Origin: Massilia mucilaginosa
GTDB taxonomy: Bacteria; Pseudomonadota; Gammaproteobacteria; Burkholderiales; Burkholderiaceae_D
Reading direction: 5' to 3'
Assembly: GCF_011682145.1 (NCBI RefSeq)
Contig: NZ_WHJH01000005.1
Location: 124,001-188,000 of the forward strand
DNA: 64,000 nucleotides
The notes under the pieces were generated by a model. That model was not told the DNA's origin, ran no database searches, and worked only from the letters and a program-made list of their open reading frames with translations. Made by a program: the position numbers and the translations under genes. Numbering within the stretch: the first letter of the stretch is position 1; the number at the start of each line of letters is the position of its first letter. Of the stretch, positions 14,018 to 23,985 are shown in pieces.

Positions 14018-14956
14018 TTAGAAGCGGTAGCCGAACTCGGCTTCGAACTTGTCGGCGATCTGGTCGGCCGTGACGAGGTGGTTCTGGCCACCCTGGTGCG
14101 CGATCTTGATTGCGCCCATCAGGCTCGCCAGGCGGCCTGTGGTAGGCCAGTCGAGGTCGTTGGTGATGCCGAACAGCAGCCCGGCGCGGTAGGCGTCGCC
14201 GCAACCGGTCGGATCGACCACGGCCGCTGCTTGTACGCAGGGAATCTCGTGGCGCTTGCCGCCGGTGTGGATTTCCGAGCCCTTTTCGCCGCGCGTGATG
14301 ATCAGCGCTTCCAGGCGCCCGGCAATCTCGGCCAGGGTCAGGCCCGTGCGGTCCATCAACATTTCGAATTCGTAGTCGTTGGCGGCCACGTAGGTCGCCT
14401 GGTTGATGAATTCGATCAATTCGTCGCCGCTGAACATCGGCAATTGCTGGCCCGGATCGAACATGAACGGCACTTGCAGCGCCGCACAGTCGCGCGCGTG
14501 CTTGATCATGCCGCCACGACCGTCCGGCGCGATGATCGCCACGCGCAGCTCGCCCTGGTCGCCGACATTGTTTTCATGCGCGAATTCCATCGCGCCCGGG
14601 TGGAAGGCATTGATCTGGTTGTTGTCCAGGTCTGCCGTAACGAAGCATTGCGCGGTGTACGAGTGGGTGATCTTGCGGATCCCGCGCGTCTCGATGCCGA
14701 GCTTGTCGAAGCGCTCCATGTACTCGCCGCCATCCTGGCCGATCGCGGCCATGATCAGCGGCTCGCCGCCCAGCATCTTGAGGTTGTAGGCAATATTGGC
14801 CGAGCAGCCGCCGTATTCGGTGCGCAAGGTGGGTACCAGGAAGGAGACGTTGACCTTGTGCAGTTGGTCGGCCAGCAGCGTTTCGCCGAAACGGCCGTTG
14901 TATTGCATGATCTTGTCGAATGCGAGCGATCCGCAGATCAGTGTGGTCTTGGTCAT
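14018..14956 (-). CDS. PfkB-family carbohydrate (ribokinase/adenosine-kinase-like) kinase
   Basis: A 312-residue cytosolic sugar or nucleoside kinase. The PfkB N-terminal glycine motif is seen as EYGGCSANIAYNLKMLGG. The C-terminal signature is VDPTGCGDAYRAGLLFGI, which contains the catalytic Asp. The variant GCGD replaces the common GAGD. HSYTAQCFVTADLDNNQINAFHPGAM resembles bacterial adenosine-kinase-like members of this subgroup, but the substrate cannot be fixed from sequence. It is the last gene of a minus-strand run and starts 9 nt after the DUF3426 gene, so they are probably co-transcribed. Confidence 0.85.
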   Translation of the reverse strand: MTKTTLICGSLAFDKIMQYNGRFGETLLADQLHKVNVSFLVPTLRTEYGGCSANIAYNLKMLGGEPLIMAAIGQDGGEYMERFDKLGIETRGIRKITHSYTAQCFVTADLDNNQINAFHPGAMEFAHENNVGDQGELRVAIIAPDGRGGMIKHARDCAALQVPFMFDPGQQLPMFSGDELIEFINQATYVAANDYEFEMLMDRTGLTLAEIAGRLEALIITRGEKGSEIHTGGKRHEIPCVQAAAVVDPTGCGDAYRAGLLFGITNDLDWPTTGRLASLMGAIKIAHQGGQNHLVTADQIADKFEAEFGYRF

Positions 14957-14965
14957 GAGGGTCCC

Positions 14966-17122
14966 TTATGGATAGAAGATGGCGATGCGGTAGCCGGATG
15001 CCTTGATCTGTTTTACTTCAAAAGTCAGTTTGATCGCTTGTTCGGACCGCGCCGTGAAGCCTTTGGCGGTCACCGTGCCTTTGGGCAGGTATTCGGCCGG
15101 CACGACGACGCGCCGCAGCAAGGTCTTGTCGTTGCCATCGGTCAGCGCCAGTTCGATGTTCGGCCAGGCCTGGGTCAGGTCGCTCTGGTTGCGCAGCAGG
15201 GTCGAGAGCGTAAAGGCGTTGGCGCCGAGCGATTGCAGCTCGCCCGTTTCGATGCTCAGGCTGTCGATCTGGGCCGGCAGTTCGAGCTTGCAGCCAAGCG
15301 TGGCGCAGGCCGATACCAGTACCGGTTTGACTGCCGGAAACTTGGCCACCAGGATGTTGCGGAAGGTCGTGACGCCCTGGGCCACGAGCAGGATCGCCAG
15401 TACAAGCGAGCCGATCATCAACGCGATGCGGCGCGAGCCTTGCTTTTCTTCCAGTTCGCGGCTGCGGCGCAGGAAATCGGGCTCGTCGTTCTCGGGCTCG
15501 GAGATGACTGGCGCCGGCGCTGGTGGCGGTGGCGCGGCCGGCACGCTGGCCGGCTTGTCGCCCGAGGACTGGCGCAGCAGCGGCAGCGGGGCATGCTCCA
15601 GGTCGCGCACCAGCGGTTCGGTGTTCGGGTTCAGCAAGGCGTCGCTGCGCGCGTGGTCGTCGATTTCTTCGGCGTAGGACAGCACCATCACGGTGTGGCC
15701 GGGCTCGTCATATGCGTGCTCGACCAGCATCGGCTCGATGCGGCCCGGCTTGGTGACGGCCGGCTCGACGCGCGCCGGCTCGTCGAAGACTGGCTCGATC
15801 GCCGGCGCGTCGAAGTGGGCAGGCTCGGCAACGGCCGGCTCGACGTGGACCGGTTTGGCCGGATCAGGCTCGGCCGGATCAGGTGCGGCCGGATCAGGTT
15901 CGTCGAAGACAGGTTCGGCCAGCGGCGGCAGGAACTGGGCTGGCTCGGCAGCGGCCGGCTCGATGTGGACCGGTTCGTCCAAGTCAGGCTCGGCCGGATC
16001 AGGCTCGGCCAGCGGTGGCAGGAATTGATCTGGCTCGGCAACGGCAGGTTCGACCTGGACCGGCTCGTCGAACGCGGGTTCGAGTGGCGGCAGTTCGTCG
16101 TGCGCCGGCTCGGCGGCGGCGGACAGCTCCACGGCTACTGGCTCGGCCAATGCGGGCTCGGGCAACATCGGTTCCGGCGCTGCTTCGGCAGGTAGCGCTT
16201 GCGTGAAAGCCGGTTCGGCAAAACGCGGTTCCTCGAAGGCCGGCTCGGCAAAGCGCGGTTCCACCAACAGCGGCTCGGCAAACTCCGGCTCCTCGCGCTC
16301 CGGCTCGAAGAAGACCGGCTCGATACGCGCGTTCGCATCGCGTACCGGCGCCGATGGATAGTTCAGATCGAGCAGCGGCTCGTTGAAGCTCAGCTCGCCG
16401 AAGTCCGATTCGGAAGAATCGTCCGGAGGAGCAATCGCGACGATTTCTTCATCGATCGGCATGTCGATCGGAAAGGGCGCTGGGCTCGAACCAGGCGTCG
16501 CGTCGTCGCGGGCGCCGATGTCGATCGTCGGCCATGGCGTCGTGGACTTGCCGCGCCAGGCTGCCGCTTGCGGTTCGGGCTCGACGTAGGGCGCCGCGTA
16601 CGGCTCGTCATACATATCCTCGGGCTCGACGAACATCGCAATCGAGAGCGGGATGAAAGGTTTCGTACGCGGGGGCTCCGGCTCCGGTTCCGGTTCCGGC
16701 TCTTGAGCCGGCCCGGCTTCGGGCACAGGAACAGGCTCCGGCTCCGGCACAGGCACCGGTTCCGGCACGAATACAGGCTCCGGTTCGGGCTCGGGAAGCG
16801 GTTCGGGCTCGGGAACTGGCTCCGGCGCCGGCTGCGGCCTGAGCCACACCGGGACGAAAGCAGGCTCGACCGATGTTTCCATCTGCAAGGTGGACACGGG
16901 ATTGCCGTTATCCACGGGCGCACTCATCGCCGCAGCGGCGGGAGGCGGGGCAACAGGGGAGGAGATGACTGGCGGCAGCGCGTCGAGTTCGACCAGGGCC
17001 GCGTTGCCGTCGAAAATTTCATTGCAGGCGCCGCAGCGCACTATGCCCCCACGTAACTTCAACTGGTCGGAAGCGACCCGGAAAGTCGTGCTGCAATGGG
17101 GGCATCGAGTGGCGAGCGCCAT
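14966..17122 (-). CDS. Zinc-ribbon (MJ0042-type) / DUF3426 membrane protein with long acidic Pro-rich linker
   Basis: The N-terminus is an MJ0042-type zinc ribbon (CPHCSTTF ... [12 protein letters not shown]). The C-terminal ~170 residues form the DUF3426 domain after one membrane helix ([17 protein letters not shown]). Between them lie about 450 residues dominated by Glu-Pro repeats, including repeated QFLPPLAEP blocks. I chose ATG 17122, which gives 718 residues starting [10 protein letters not shown] and a 4-nt gap after prmA. An ATG at 17164 would overlap prmA by 38 nt. Function is unknown. The zinc ribbon would be cytoplasmic and DUF3426 periplasmic. Confidence 0.82.
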   Translation of the reverse strand: MALATRCPHCSTTFRVASDQLKLRGGIVRCGACNEIFDGNAALVELDALPPVISSPVAPPPAAAAMSAPVDNGNPVSTLQMETSVEPAFVPVWLRPQPAPEPVPEPEPLPEPEPEPVFVPEPVPVPEPEPVPVPEAGPAQEPEPEPEPEPPRTKPFIPLSIAMFVEPEDMYDEPYAAPYVEPEPQAAAWRGKSTTPWPTIDIGARDDATPGSSPAPFPIDMPIDEEIVAIAPPDDSSESDFGELSFNEPLLDLNYPSAPVRDANARIEPVFFEPEREEPEFAEPLLVEPRFAEPAFEEPRFAEPAFTQALPAEAAPEPMLPEPALAEPVAVELSAAAEPAHDELPPLEPAFDEPVQVEPAVAEPDQFLPPLAEPDPAEPDLDEPVHIEPAAAEPAQFLPPLAEPVFDEPDPAAPDPAEPDPAKPVHVEPAVAEPAHFDAPAIEPVFDEPARVEPAVTKPGRIEPMLVEHAYDEPGHTVMVLSYAEEIDDHARSDALLNPNTEPLVRDLEHAPLPLLRQSSGDKPASVPAAPPPPAPAPVISEPENDEPDFLRRSRELEEKQGSRRIALMIGSLVLAILLVAQGVTTFRNILVAKFPAVKPVLVSACATLGCKLELPAQIDSLSIETGELQSLGANAFTLSTLLRNQSDLTQAWPNIELALTDGNDKTLLRRVVVPAEYLPKGTVTAKGFTARSEQAIKLTFEVKQIKASGYRIAIFYP

Positions 17123-17126
17123 GCCT

Positions 17127-18074
17127 TTATTGACCGCGAGGGGTAGGTGGAACGTTGCTGCCAAGCTGGCCGTGTAGTGCTACCCAGCCATCTTGCTCAG
17201 CCCACACGCCGAGCGTAATGAACGGGGCATACGCCTCGGCCACTTCTTCAGCCTGGCGCGCCAGCACGCCGGACAACACCAGCGAACCGCCCGGGGCAAC
17301 CCGGCCGGCCAGCATCGGCGCCATCAGTTTCAATGGGCTCGACAAAATATTGGCGACAACCGTGTTGAACTTGCCGGTGGCGTGATGCGGCTTGGCCGAG
17401 GTGGCGAAGCTGTCCGGCAGGTAGTAATCGATGTCGCACTGGTTGCGCGCGGCATTGTCGCGCGCCGATTCGATCGCTTGCGGATCGATATCGACACCGG
17501 CCACGTCGCCCGCGCCCATTTTCTTGGCCACCATGGCCAGGATGCCGGAGCCGCAACCGTAGTCGAGCACGGTCTTGCCGGGGGCCGGATGCGCCTCCAG
17601 CCATTCCATGCACAAACGCGTGGTCGGATGGCTGCCGGTGCCGAAGGCCAGGCCAGGATCGAGTTCGAGAATCAGGGCGTCCGGGTCCGGCGCTTCGTGC
17701 CAGCTCGGAACGACCCAGATGTTCTTGCCGATATGAATAGGCGCGAACTGCGATTGCGTCAAACGCACCCAGTCTTCGTCGGCCACGGCGCGCGTGGTAA
17801 ACGTTGGTGTGGTGTCGATACCAATGGCCGCAGCCGCTTCGGCCACGATGGCGGCCTGGTCGGCGTCGACGTCGGTCAGGGCCACCACGCGGCTGTGATC
17901 CCACGCCGCTTCGGTCGGTTCCATGCCAGGTTCGCCGAACAGCGGCTTTTCCTGGTCGGTGCCTTCGTCGGCGTCTTCCACCGAGACCGACAGGGCGCCG
18001 GCTTCCATCAACGCGTCGGACAAGGCTTCGGCGTGTTCACGTGCAATTTCAATGACAACTTCTGTCCAACTCAT
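17127..18074 (-). CDS. prmA: Ribosomal protein L11 methyltransferase
   Basis: S-adenosylmethionine-dependent enzyme that methylates ribosomal protein L11. In the 315-residue protein the SAM-binding motif [20 protein letters not shown] and the acidic loop [16 protein letters not shown] are clear. The PrmA-type active-site motif [10 protein letters not shown] is also present. The N-terminal L11-recognition region matches ([20 protein letters not shown]). Its ATG overlaps the accC stop (ATGA), and the accC-prmA pair is common in betaproteobacteria. Confidence 0.95.
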   Translation of the reverse strand: MSWTEVVIEIAREHAEALSDALMEAGALSVSVEDADEGTDQEKPLFGEPGMEPTEAAWDHSRVVALTDVDADQAAIVAEAAAAIGIDTTPTFTTRAVADEDWVRLTQSQFAPIHIGKNIWVVPSWHEAPDPDALILELDPGLAFGTGSHPTTRLCMEWLEAHPAPGKTVLDYGCGSGILAMVAKKMGAGDVAGVDIDPQAIESARDNAARNQCDIDYYLPDSFATSAKPHHATGKFNTVVANILSSPLKLMAPMLAGRVAPGGSLVLSGVLARQAEEVAEAYAPFITLGVWAEQDGWVALHGQLGSNVPPTPRGQ

Positions 18075-19471
18075 GCGTCTGCCTTCGTTTCCGATTTGTT
18101 AGGGCTGGTCGGGCCTTTCGGCAGATCCGGCTTGTCGGCCAGTTTCTGCTCGAGGTAGTGAATATTGGTGCCGCCTTCGATAAAGCGCGCATCGATCATC
18201 AATTCGCGATGCAGCGGGATATTCGTCAGGATACCCTCAACTACCATTTCCGACAGCGCGATTTGCATGCGGCGGATGGCTTGCTCGCGCGTGGCGCCGT
18301 AAGCGATGACCTTGCCGATCATCGAATCGTAATGCGGCGGCACATAATAGCCGGCGTACGCATGCGAATCGACGCGGATGCCAGGACCGCCCGGCGCGTG
18401 CCAGGACACGATGCGCCCCGGCGACGGGGTAAACTTGAACGGGTCTTCGGCATTGATGCGGCACTCGACGGCGTGGCCCGAGAGCATGATGTCGCGCTGG
18501 CGGAAACGCAGTTTTTCGCCGCAGGCGATGCGGATCTGTTCTTGCACGATATCGATGCCGGTGATCATTTCGGTGACCGGGTGCTCGACCTGCACGCGCG
18601 TGTTCATCTCGATGAAGTAGAACTCGTTGTTCTCGTACAGGAATTCGAAGGTGCCCGCGCCGCGGTAGCCGATCTTGCGGCAGGCTTCGGCGCAGCGGTC
18701 GCCGATCTTTTCGATCAGTTTGCGCGGAATGCCCGGCGCCGGCGCTTCTTCGATCACTTTCTGGTGGCGGCGCTGCATCGAGCAGTCGCGCTCGCCCAGC
18801 CAGACGGCATTCTTGTGTTCATCGGCGAGGATCTGGATTTCCACGTGACGCGGATTTTCCAGGTACTTCTCCATATACACTTCCGGATTGCCGAAGGCGG
18901 CGCCGGCTTCGGTCTTGGTCATTGCCACGGCGTTGAGCAAGGCCGCTTCGGTGTGGACCACGCGCATGCCGCGTCCGCCGCCACCGCCGGCTGCCTTGAT
19001 GATCACCGGATAGCCCACGCGGCGCGCGGTCTGGATGATTTCTTTCGGATCGTCCGGCAGGGCGCCGTCCGAGCCTGGCACGCACGGCACGCCGGCGCGG
19101 ATCATGGCTTGCTTGGCCGAGACCTTGTCGCCCATCAGGCGGATCGAGTCGGAACGCGGACCAATGAAGACGAAGCCGGATTTTTCGACGCGTTCGGCGA
19201 AGTCGGCGTTTTCGGACAGGAAGCCGTAGCCGGGGTGAATCGCTTCGGCGTCCGTCACTTCGGCCGCGCTGATGATCGCCGGCATGTTCAGGTAGCTCAG
19301 CGACGATGGCGCCGGTCCGATACACACCGATTCGTCGGCCAACTTCACGTACTTGGCGTCTTTGTCGGCTTCGGAGTGGACCACCACGGTCTTGATGCCC
19401 ATCTCGCGGCAGGCGCGCTGGATACGAAGCGCGATCTCTCCACGATTGGCAATGAGAATTTTTTCAAACAT
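18071..19471 (-). CDS. accC: Acetyl-CoA carboxylase, biotin carboxylase subunit
   Basis: Carboxylates the biotin on AccB using ATP and bicarbonate, the first half of the committed step of fatty-acid synthesis. The 466-residue ATP-grasp protein has the glycine loop [14 protein letters not shown], the metal/substrate motif [26 protein letters not shown] (shown in part) and the N-terminal [17 protein letters not shown]. It is slightly longer than E. coli AccC (449 aa) because of a polar C-terminal tail. It follows accB by 9 nt in the same direction. Confidence 0.97.
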   Translation of the reverse strand: MFEKILIANRGEIALRIQRACREMGIKTVVVHSEADKDAKYVKLADESVCIGPAPSSLSYLNMPAIISAAEVTDAEAIHPGYGFLSENADFAERVEKSGFVFIGPRSDSIRLMGDKVSAKQAMIRAGVPCVPGSDGALPDDPKEIIQTARRVGYPVIIKAAGGGGGRGMRVVHTEAALLNAVAMTKTEAGAAFGNPEVYMEKYLENPRHVEIQILADEHKNAVWLGERDCSMQRRHQKVIEEAPAPGIPRKLIEKIGDRCAEACRKIGYRGAGTFEFLYENNEFYFIEMNTRVQVEHPVTEMITGIDIVQEQIRIACGEKLRFRQRDIMLSGHAVECRINAEDPFKFTPSPGRIVSWHAPGGPGIRVDSHAYAGYYVPPHYDSMIGKVIAYGATREQAIRRMQIALSEMVVEGILTNIPLHRELMIDARFIEGGTNIHYLEQKLADKPDLPKGPTSPNKSETKADA

Positions 19472-19480
19472 AGTGGTCGA

Positions 19481-19939
19481 TCAGCCAATCACAAACAGCG
19501 GTTGGCCGAACTCGACAGGCTGGCCGTTTTCGACCAGGATCTTGGTCACGACACCGGAGACGTCGGAGTCGATTTCGTTGAGCAGCTTCATCGCTTCGAT
19601 GATGCACAGGGTCTCGCCTTCCTTGATGTTCGAGCCGACGTCGACGTAGGCAGCCGAGCCCGGGGCCGACGAACGGTAGAAGGTGCCGACCATCGGCGAC
19701 TTGACGATGTGGCCGGTTGGCTCGGCCGGCACGGCCACAGGGGCGGCGACCGGGGCCGGTGCCGGGGCGCCGGCGTAGTGCTGCTGCATGCCTTGCGGCT
19801 GCATCATGACCATCTGATTCTGCGGGATTGCGGATGACTTGACGATGCGGACCTTGCTCTCGCCTTCGGTTACTTCGAGTTCAGCGATGTCCGATTCGGC
19901 GACGAGATCGATCAAGGTCTTGAGTTTTCGTAAATCCAT
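19481..19939 (-). CDS. accB: Acetyl-CoA carboxylase biotin carboxyl carrier protein
   Basis: The 152-residue carrier holds covalent biotin on Lys118 in the motif EAMKLLNEI. An Ala/Pro-rich flexible linker (about residues 55-75) joins the N-terminal part to the biotinyl domain (75-152), as in all AccB proteins. The segment [14 protein letters not shown] is the expected thumb region. It is the first gene of the accB-accC-prmA-DUF3426-pfkB-like minus-strand run. The 93-bp gap after aroQ may carry its own promoter. Confidence 0.97.
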   Translation of the reverse strand: MDLRKLKTLIDLVAESDIAELEVTEGESKVRIVKSSAIPQNQMVMMQPQGMQQHYAGAPAPAPVAAPVAVPAEPTGHIVKSPMVGTFYRSSAPGSAAYVDVGSNIKEGETLCIIEAMKLLNEIDSDVSGVVTKILVENGQPVEFGQPLFVIG

Positions 19940-20032
19940 GTGAAACCCCTTGGAATTTATTGTGTTTTAAGAGTATGCGGCGTGCTCATGATATAAGCAT
20001 AACCGCGCATAATGCTTGAAGATGCCAGTAGA

Positions 20033-20470
20033 TTAACGCTTTTTAAGCGCAAAGTCGATGGCAAAGCGATATCCATCAATGCCGAGCCCGCAAATGGTGC
20101 CCTGCGCAATGGCGGACAGAAAAGAGTGATGGCGGAATGCTTCACGCTGGTGGATATTGGAGATATGCACCTCCACGAACGGGATCGCAACCCCGGCCAG
20201 CGCGTCGCGCAAGGCCACGCTGGTATGCGTCAGCCCCCCCGGATTGATGACAATGGCGTCCACGCCGCCGCTGCGGGCGGCATGGATGGCATCGATCAGG
20301 GCACCTTCATGATTGCTCTGAAAGCAAGTTAGCGTGGCGCCCGCCGCGGCAGCCTGGGCTGTCGCAGCGTTCTCGATGTCGGCTAATGTTGCCTTGCCGT
20401 ACACCTCAGGCTCCCGTGTCCCCAGCAGATTCAGGTTGGGGCCGTTGAGCAGAAGGAGCTTTTTTGCCAT
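20033..20470 (-). CDS. aroQ: Type II 3-dehydroquinate dehydratase
   Basis: Third step of the shikimate pathway, converting 3-dehydroquinate to 3-dehydroshikimate. The 145-residue length is typical. Motifs are [17 protein letters not shown] (with the catalytic Tyr), [17 protein letters not shown] and [18 protein letters not shown]. It lies upstream of accB in the same direction, a common aroQ-accB-accC order. Another shikimate gene, aroE, is in the window at 27620. Confidence 0.96.
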   Translation of the reverse strand: MAKKLLLLNGPNLNLLGTREPEVYGKATLADIENAATAQAAAAGATLTCFQSNHEGALIDAIHAARSGGVDAIVINPGGLTHTSVALRDALAGVAIPFVEVHISNIHQREAFRHHSFLSAIAQGTICGLGIDGYRFAIDFALKKR

Positions 20471-20607
20471 GGTTGAAGGGTCGTTATTGCGCGAAAGTCC
20501 CGCATTTTGCCGCCAACTGCGGGCATTGGCAAGCGAAAAAAATTGCTAAAAGTTACTGACTGGTGCATTCCGTACCGTAAAGCACGGTTGCGCCAAGGGT
20601 TTGTGCC

Positions 20608-21177
20608 TCAGGACTTGAGTGCGGCCAGGTCGGCCTTGAGCTCGTCGAACTTGATGCGTCCCAGATAGGTTTTCTTGACCTGGCCGTCGGCGCCGATCAG
20701 CACGGTGTAGGGCAGGCCGCCGGCGCTGTTGCCCAGCTTGCGCGAGAGTTCGGTGCCGCTGATGCCGGCCACGTAAATCGGGTAGCTGATATTGAATTTG
20801 CCGGTAAATTCGGCGATGTTGGACGGCGAATCGATGCCGATGCCGATGATGTTGATGTTTTTGGCGCTGTTTTCCCTGGCCACCTCGGCCAGCTCCGGCA
20901 TTTCTTCCACGCACGGCGGGCACCAGGGCGCCCAGAAATTGACCACGAGCGCCTTGCCCTTCCACTGGGCCAGCGCCTGCGGCGTGCCGGCCGGGTTGTT
21001 CAGGGTTTCGGCAAACAGCGCCTCGACCGGGGTCGCGCCAGCGCCGCCCGGCTGCACGGCAGGCGGGGTGGTGGAGGCCACCACCGGGTCCTGTTTGTTG
21101 TGCATGCCAAACCAGGCGCCCAGCGCGCCGGCCAGCACGGCGATACCGGCGAAGGTGAAGATCGTTTGCTTGTTCAT
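20608..21177 (-). CDS. TlpA/ResA-type thioredoxin-like protein
   Basis: A 189-residue membrane-anchored or exported thiol-disulfide protein. An N-terminal hydrophobic segment (residues 5-22) acts as signal or anchor. The thioredoxin fold has the active site WAPWCPPCVEEMPEL (CPPC). Such proteins reduce periplasmic disulfides, often for cytochrome c maturation; the partner here is unknown. Its ATG overlaps the upstream gene by 4 nt. A 137-bp gap separates it from aroQ. Confidence 0.9.
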   Translation of the reverse strand: MNKQTIFTFAGIAVLAGALGAWFGMHNKQDPVVASTTPPAVQPGGAGATPVEALFAETLNNPAGTPQALAQWKGKALVVNFWAPWCPPCVEEMPELAEVARENSAKNINIIGIGIDSPSNIAEFTGKFNISYPIYVAGISGTELSRKLGNSAGGLPYTVLIGADGQVKKTYLGRIKFDELKADLAALKS

Positions 21178-21815
21178 GTCGGGTCCTGGGGGGAAGTCGC
21201 TGTCGTTTCGGAAGTGGTCATCATGCTGCGCAGGGCGGCGGCGTCGGCGCGCTGGGGGCGGCCGTCGGCGCGTGGCTTGAGGGCGCCGCGCAGGTCGTGC
21301 TTTTCATACAGTTCGGCGTGCACGCCTTCGCCATGCCACAAGAAGCTGACCGTTTCGACCGGGTCGAAGCGCGCGCCCTTGAAGTGCGGCGTTTCGGAAA
21401 TGTCGATCGTGACGTTGCGGTTCAGAAGGTAGATCTGCACTTCCTTGGCGCTGTCGGCGAACAGTTGCAGCTCGATGTCGTCGTGCGCGCCGGCGGTGCC
21501 ATTGAGCACCGCGCCGGTGATGTAGGGCGAAAATTCGGCCAGCGCATCCATCACTTGCAGGGCCGCCGTGCGCAGCGCGAGCAGGCGCGCCGGCTGGGTG
21601 TCGGCCAGGAACAGCGCCTGGTAATCGCGCACGGCGGTTTCGATCTGCACGTTATCGGGCAGCAGGTTGGCGGCGTCGGCGCGCTCGCCGAGCACCTGCA
21701 GCGCGGCCTTGCGCTTGGCGCTGGCATAGTCGGCGCCGTCCTGGGCAATCATGCGCGCGGCGACGGCGGCGATTTCCGCGCGCAGCAGGGAGAGATCGTC
21801 AATCGGGGTAGGCAT
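21174..21815 (-). CDS. Conserved hypothetical protein with nucleotidyltransferase-like pattern
   Basis: A 213-residue protein that I cannot name with confidence. The stretch YITGAVLNGTAGAHDDIELQ resembles the GS-x(n)-DxD region of nucleotidyltransferase folds, here with HDDIEL. It is followed by KEVQIYLLNRNVTIDI. The N-terminal half is helical (ISEIAAVAARM-type, rich in Ala). Two adjacent ATGs are possible (21818 or 21815). It is coupled to the thioredoxin-like gene by a 4-nt overlap and is read divergently from mpl. Enzyme activity is not claimed. Confidence 0.7.
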   Translation of the reverse strand: MPTPIDDLSLLRAEIAAVAARMIAQDGADYASAKRKAALQVLGERADAANLLPDNVQIETAVRDYQALFLADTQPARLLALRTAALQVMDALAEFSPYITGAVLNGTAGAHDDIELQLFADSAKEVQIYLLNRNVTIDISETPHFKGARFDPVETVSFLWHGEGVHAELYEKHDLRGALKPRADGRPQRADAAALRSMMTTSETTATSPQDPT

Positions 21816-21852
21816 CATGAGCGAGATAATACTCTGGAACGGAAAAAGTCAT

Positions 21853-21975
21853 GGGATAGCTCGAAAAACCTACTGCGCGGCGCCTGGTTGGTCCGGCGAT
21901 GCTCACCGTACCTTCGTACGGCTGCGCTTCTCGGGCCAACCATGCACCGCTCGCTACGGTTTTTCGAGCCATCCC
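21853..21975. repeat. 123-bp palindromic element between divergent genes
   Basis: Two ~43-bp arms (from 21853 and ending at 21975) are imperfect inverted copies. Each contains GCTCGAAAAACC and TGGTTGG as seen on the left arm, and about 35 of 43 positions pair. Inside is a smaller perfect hairpin, CCGTAC-CTTC-GTACGG (21906-21921). It fills most of the gap between the divergent hypothetical gene and mpl and looks like a REPIN-type or miniature repeat. Confidence 0.7.
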
Positions 21976-22021
21976 AGTGGGTCGGGTAAAATCGCGTATT
22001 CACTCATTTGGCCACGACACC

Positions 22022-23401
22022 ATGCATATTCACATCCTCGGCATTTGCGGCACCTTCATGGGCGGCCTCGCGGTCCTGGCGAAAGAAGCCGGCCACAAGG
22101 TCACCGGCTGCGACGCCAACGTCTATCCGCCGATGAGCACCCAGCTCGAAGCCCAGGGCATCGAACTGATCCAGGGCTTCAGCCCGGACCAGATCAAGCT
22201 CAATCCCGACCTGTATGTGATCGGCAATGTGGTGGCGCGCGGCAATCCGCTGGTCGAGGAAATCCTGAACCGCAGCCTGCCGTACATGTCGGGTCCTCAA
22301 TGGATCGGCGAACACATCCTGCACGATAAATGGGTGCTGGCCGTGGCCGGTACGCACGGCAAGACCACCACCTCGGCCATGCTGGCCTGGATCCTGGAAG
22401 ACGCGGGCTATTCGCCGGGCTTCCTGATCGGCGGCGTGCCGATGAACTTCGGCATTTCGGCGCGCCTGGCGGGCAGCGCGCCGTCCGGCTACTTCGTGAT
22501 CGAAGCGGACGAGTACGACACCGCGTTTTTCGACAAGCGCAGCAAGTTCGTGCATTACCACGCCAAAACCGCCGTGATGAACAACCTCGAATACGATCAT
22601 GCAGACATCTTCCCCGATATCGGCGCCATCGAGACCCAATTCCACCATCTGGTGCGCACCGTGCCCGGCGTTGGCCGCCTGATCGTGAACGGCGACGAAG
22701 CGTCGCTGGGCCGCGTGCTCAAGCGCGGCTGCTGGAGCGAGAAGGAAATGTTCGGCGCCAGCGACGGCGCTGACTGGAGCATGGCGGAACATGCCGGCGG
22801 TAACTTCGATGTCGTCTTCAAGGGCGCGGTCGTGGGCACCGTGGCCTGGGGCCTGACCGGCAAGCACAACCGCCTGAACGCGCTGGCGGCGATTGCCGCG
22901 GCGCGCCACGTGGGCGTGCCGGTGGCGCAGGCGGCCGAATCGCTGGCCCGCTTCGAGAGCGTCAAGCGGCGCATGGAAGTGCGCGGCGTGGTGCGCAACA
23001 TTACCGTGTACGACGATTTTGCCCATCATCCGACCGCGATCGCCACCACCGTCAACGGCCTGCGGCAAAAGATCGGCAGCGGCGACAAGGCTCAGGGCCG
23101 CATCCTGGCCGTGCTGGAACCGCGTTCGAACACCATGAAACTCGGCTCGATGAAAGACGCCTTGCCTGGCAGCCTGCGCGAAGCCGACCTGGTGTTCGGC
23201 TTCGGCAGCCAGCAGGCGCTGGGCTGGAGCCTGGCCGACGCCCTGTGTCCGCTGGGCGCCATCGCGCACAGCTTCGACCATCTGGATTTCCTGGTCAAGG
23301 CGGTGGCCGACGCGGCCGAGCCGGGCGACCATATCCTGGTCATGAGCAACGGCGGCTTCGGCGGCGTGCACCAGAAACTGCTTGAGGCGCTGGCCCAATG
23401 A
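22022..23401 (+). CDS. mpl: UDP-N-acetylmuramate:L-alanyl-gamma-D-glutamyl-meso-diaminopimelate ligase
   Basis: Murein-recycling Mur-ligase that attaches recovered tripeptide to UDP-MurNAc. I chose ATG 22022, giving MHIHILGICGTFMGG (459 residues), the usual Mpl N-terminus; the open frame extends upstream into the palindromic element. Mur-ligase ATP-binding motif AGTHGKTTTSAMLAW, EADEYDTAFFD, the C-terminal DDFAHHPTAI and LEPRSNTMKLG are all present. The stop overlaps the next ATG (ATGA), coupling it to the esterase-like gene. Confidence 0.95.
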   Translation: MHIHILGICGTFMGGLAVLAKEAGHKVTGCDANVYPPMSTQLEAQGIELIQGFSPDQIKLNPDLYVIGNVVARGNPLVEEILNRSLPYMSGPQWIGEHILHDKWVLAVAGTHGKTTTSAMLAWILEDAGYSPGFLIGGVPMNFGISARLAGSAPSGYFVIEADEYDTAFFDKRSKFVHYHAKTAVMNNLEYDHADIFPDIGAIETQFHHLVRTVPGVGRLIVNGDEASLGRVLKRGCWSEKEMFGASDGADWSMAEHAGGNFDVVFKGAVVGTVAWGLTGKHNRLNALAAIAAARHVGVPVAQAAESLARFESVKRRMEVRGVVRNITVYDDFAHHPTAIATTVNGLRQKIGSGDKAQGRILAVLEPRSNTMKLGSMKDALPGSLREADLVFGFGSQQALGWSLADALCPLGAIAHSFDHLDFLVKAVADAAEPGDHILVMSNGGFGGVHQKLLEALAQ

Positions 23402-23985
23402 TTCTTTACCTGCACGGTTTCCGCTCCTCGCCGCGCTCCTACAAGGCGCGCGTGGTGGGCGAGAAGATGGCGGCGCTGGGGCGCGCGTCCGAGCTGATCT
23501 GCCCGCAACTGCCGGCCTCGCCGAAAGAGGCGATGGATCTGGCGCTGACCCTGGTCGAACGCTACGATGCGGCCGAGCTGGCGATCATCGGCTCCTCGCT
23601 GGGCGGCTATTACGCCACCTGGCTGGCCGAGCGGATCGGCTGCCGCGCGGCGCTGCTCAACCCGGCGGTGTACCCCCTGAAAGACCTCGACAAGCATGTC
23701 GGCGTCACGACCGAGTATCATTCCGACAAAGTTTTTGAATTCAAGCGCGCGTACATCGATGAACTGGGCGCGCTGGCCGTGCCCGCCATCACCCGTCCGG
23801 AGCGCTATTTCCTGCTGGCTGCGACCGGCGACGAAGTGCTCGACTACCGCGACATGACGGCCCATTACGCCGGCGCGCGCCAGCATGTGATCGAGGGCAG
23901 CGACCACGCCATCGCCGAATTCGGGCAGTACGTGGACGACGTCCTGGGGTTTTGCCTGGACGGCGCCGCGGACCGGGTGCGGTGA
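23398..23985 (+). CDS. YqiA/YcfP-type alpha/beta hydrolase (esterase)
   Basis: A 195-residue small hydrolase. The oxyanion-type start MILYLHGFRSSPRSYK, the nucleophile elbow IGSSLGGYYATWLAE (Ser), an acid in ATGDEVLDYRD and the C-terminal His in EGSDHAIAEF make a complete catalytic triad. It resembles E. coli YqiA esterase. The natural substrate is unknown. It overlaps mpl by 4 nt and the chorismate lyase start by 4 nt. Confidence 0.88.
   Translation: MILYLHGFRSSPRSYKARVVGEKMAALGRASELICPQLPASPKEAMDLALTLVERYDAAELAIIGSSLGGYYATWLAERIGCRAALLNPAVYPLKDLDKHVGVTTEYHSDKVFEFKRAYIDELGALAVPAITRPERYFLLAATGDEVLDYRDMTAHYAGARQHVIEGSDHAIAEFGQYVDDVLGFCLDGAADRVR

Noticed and set aside
14078-16195. 705-codon open frame on the plus strand
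   Set aside because: It is antisense to the PfkB kinase and the repeat-rich DUF3426 gene; the apparent repeats mirror the EP-rich repeats of the true gene.
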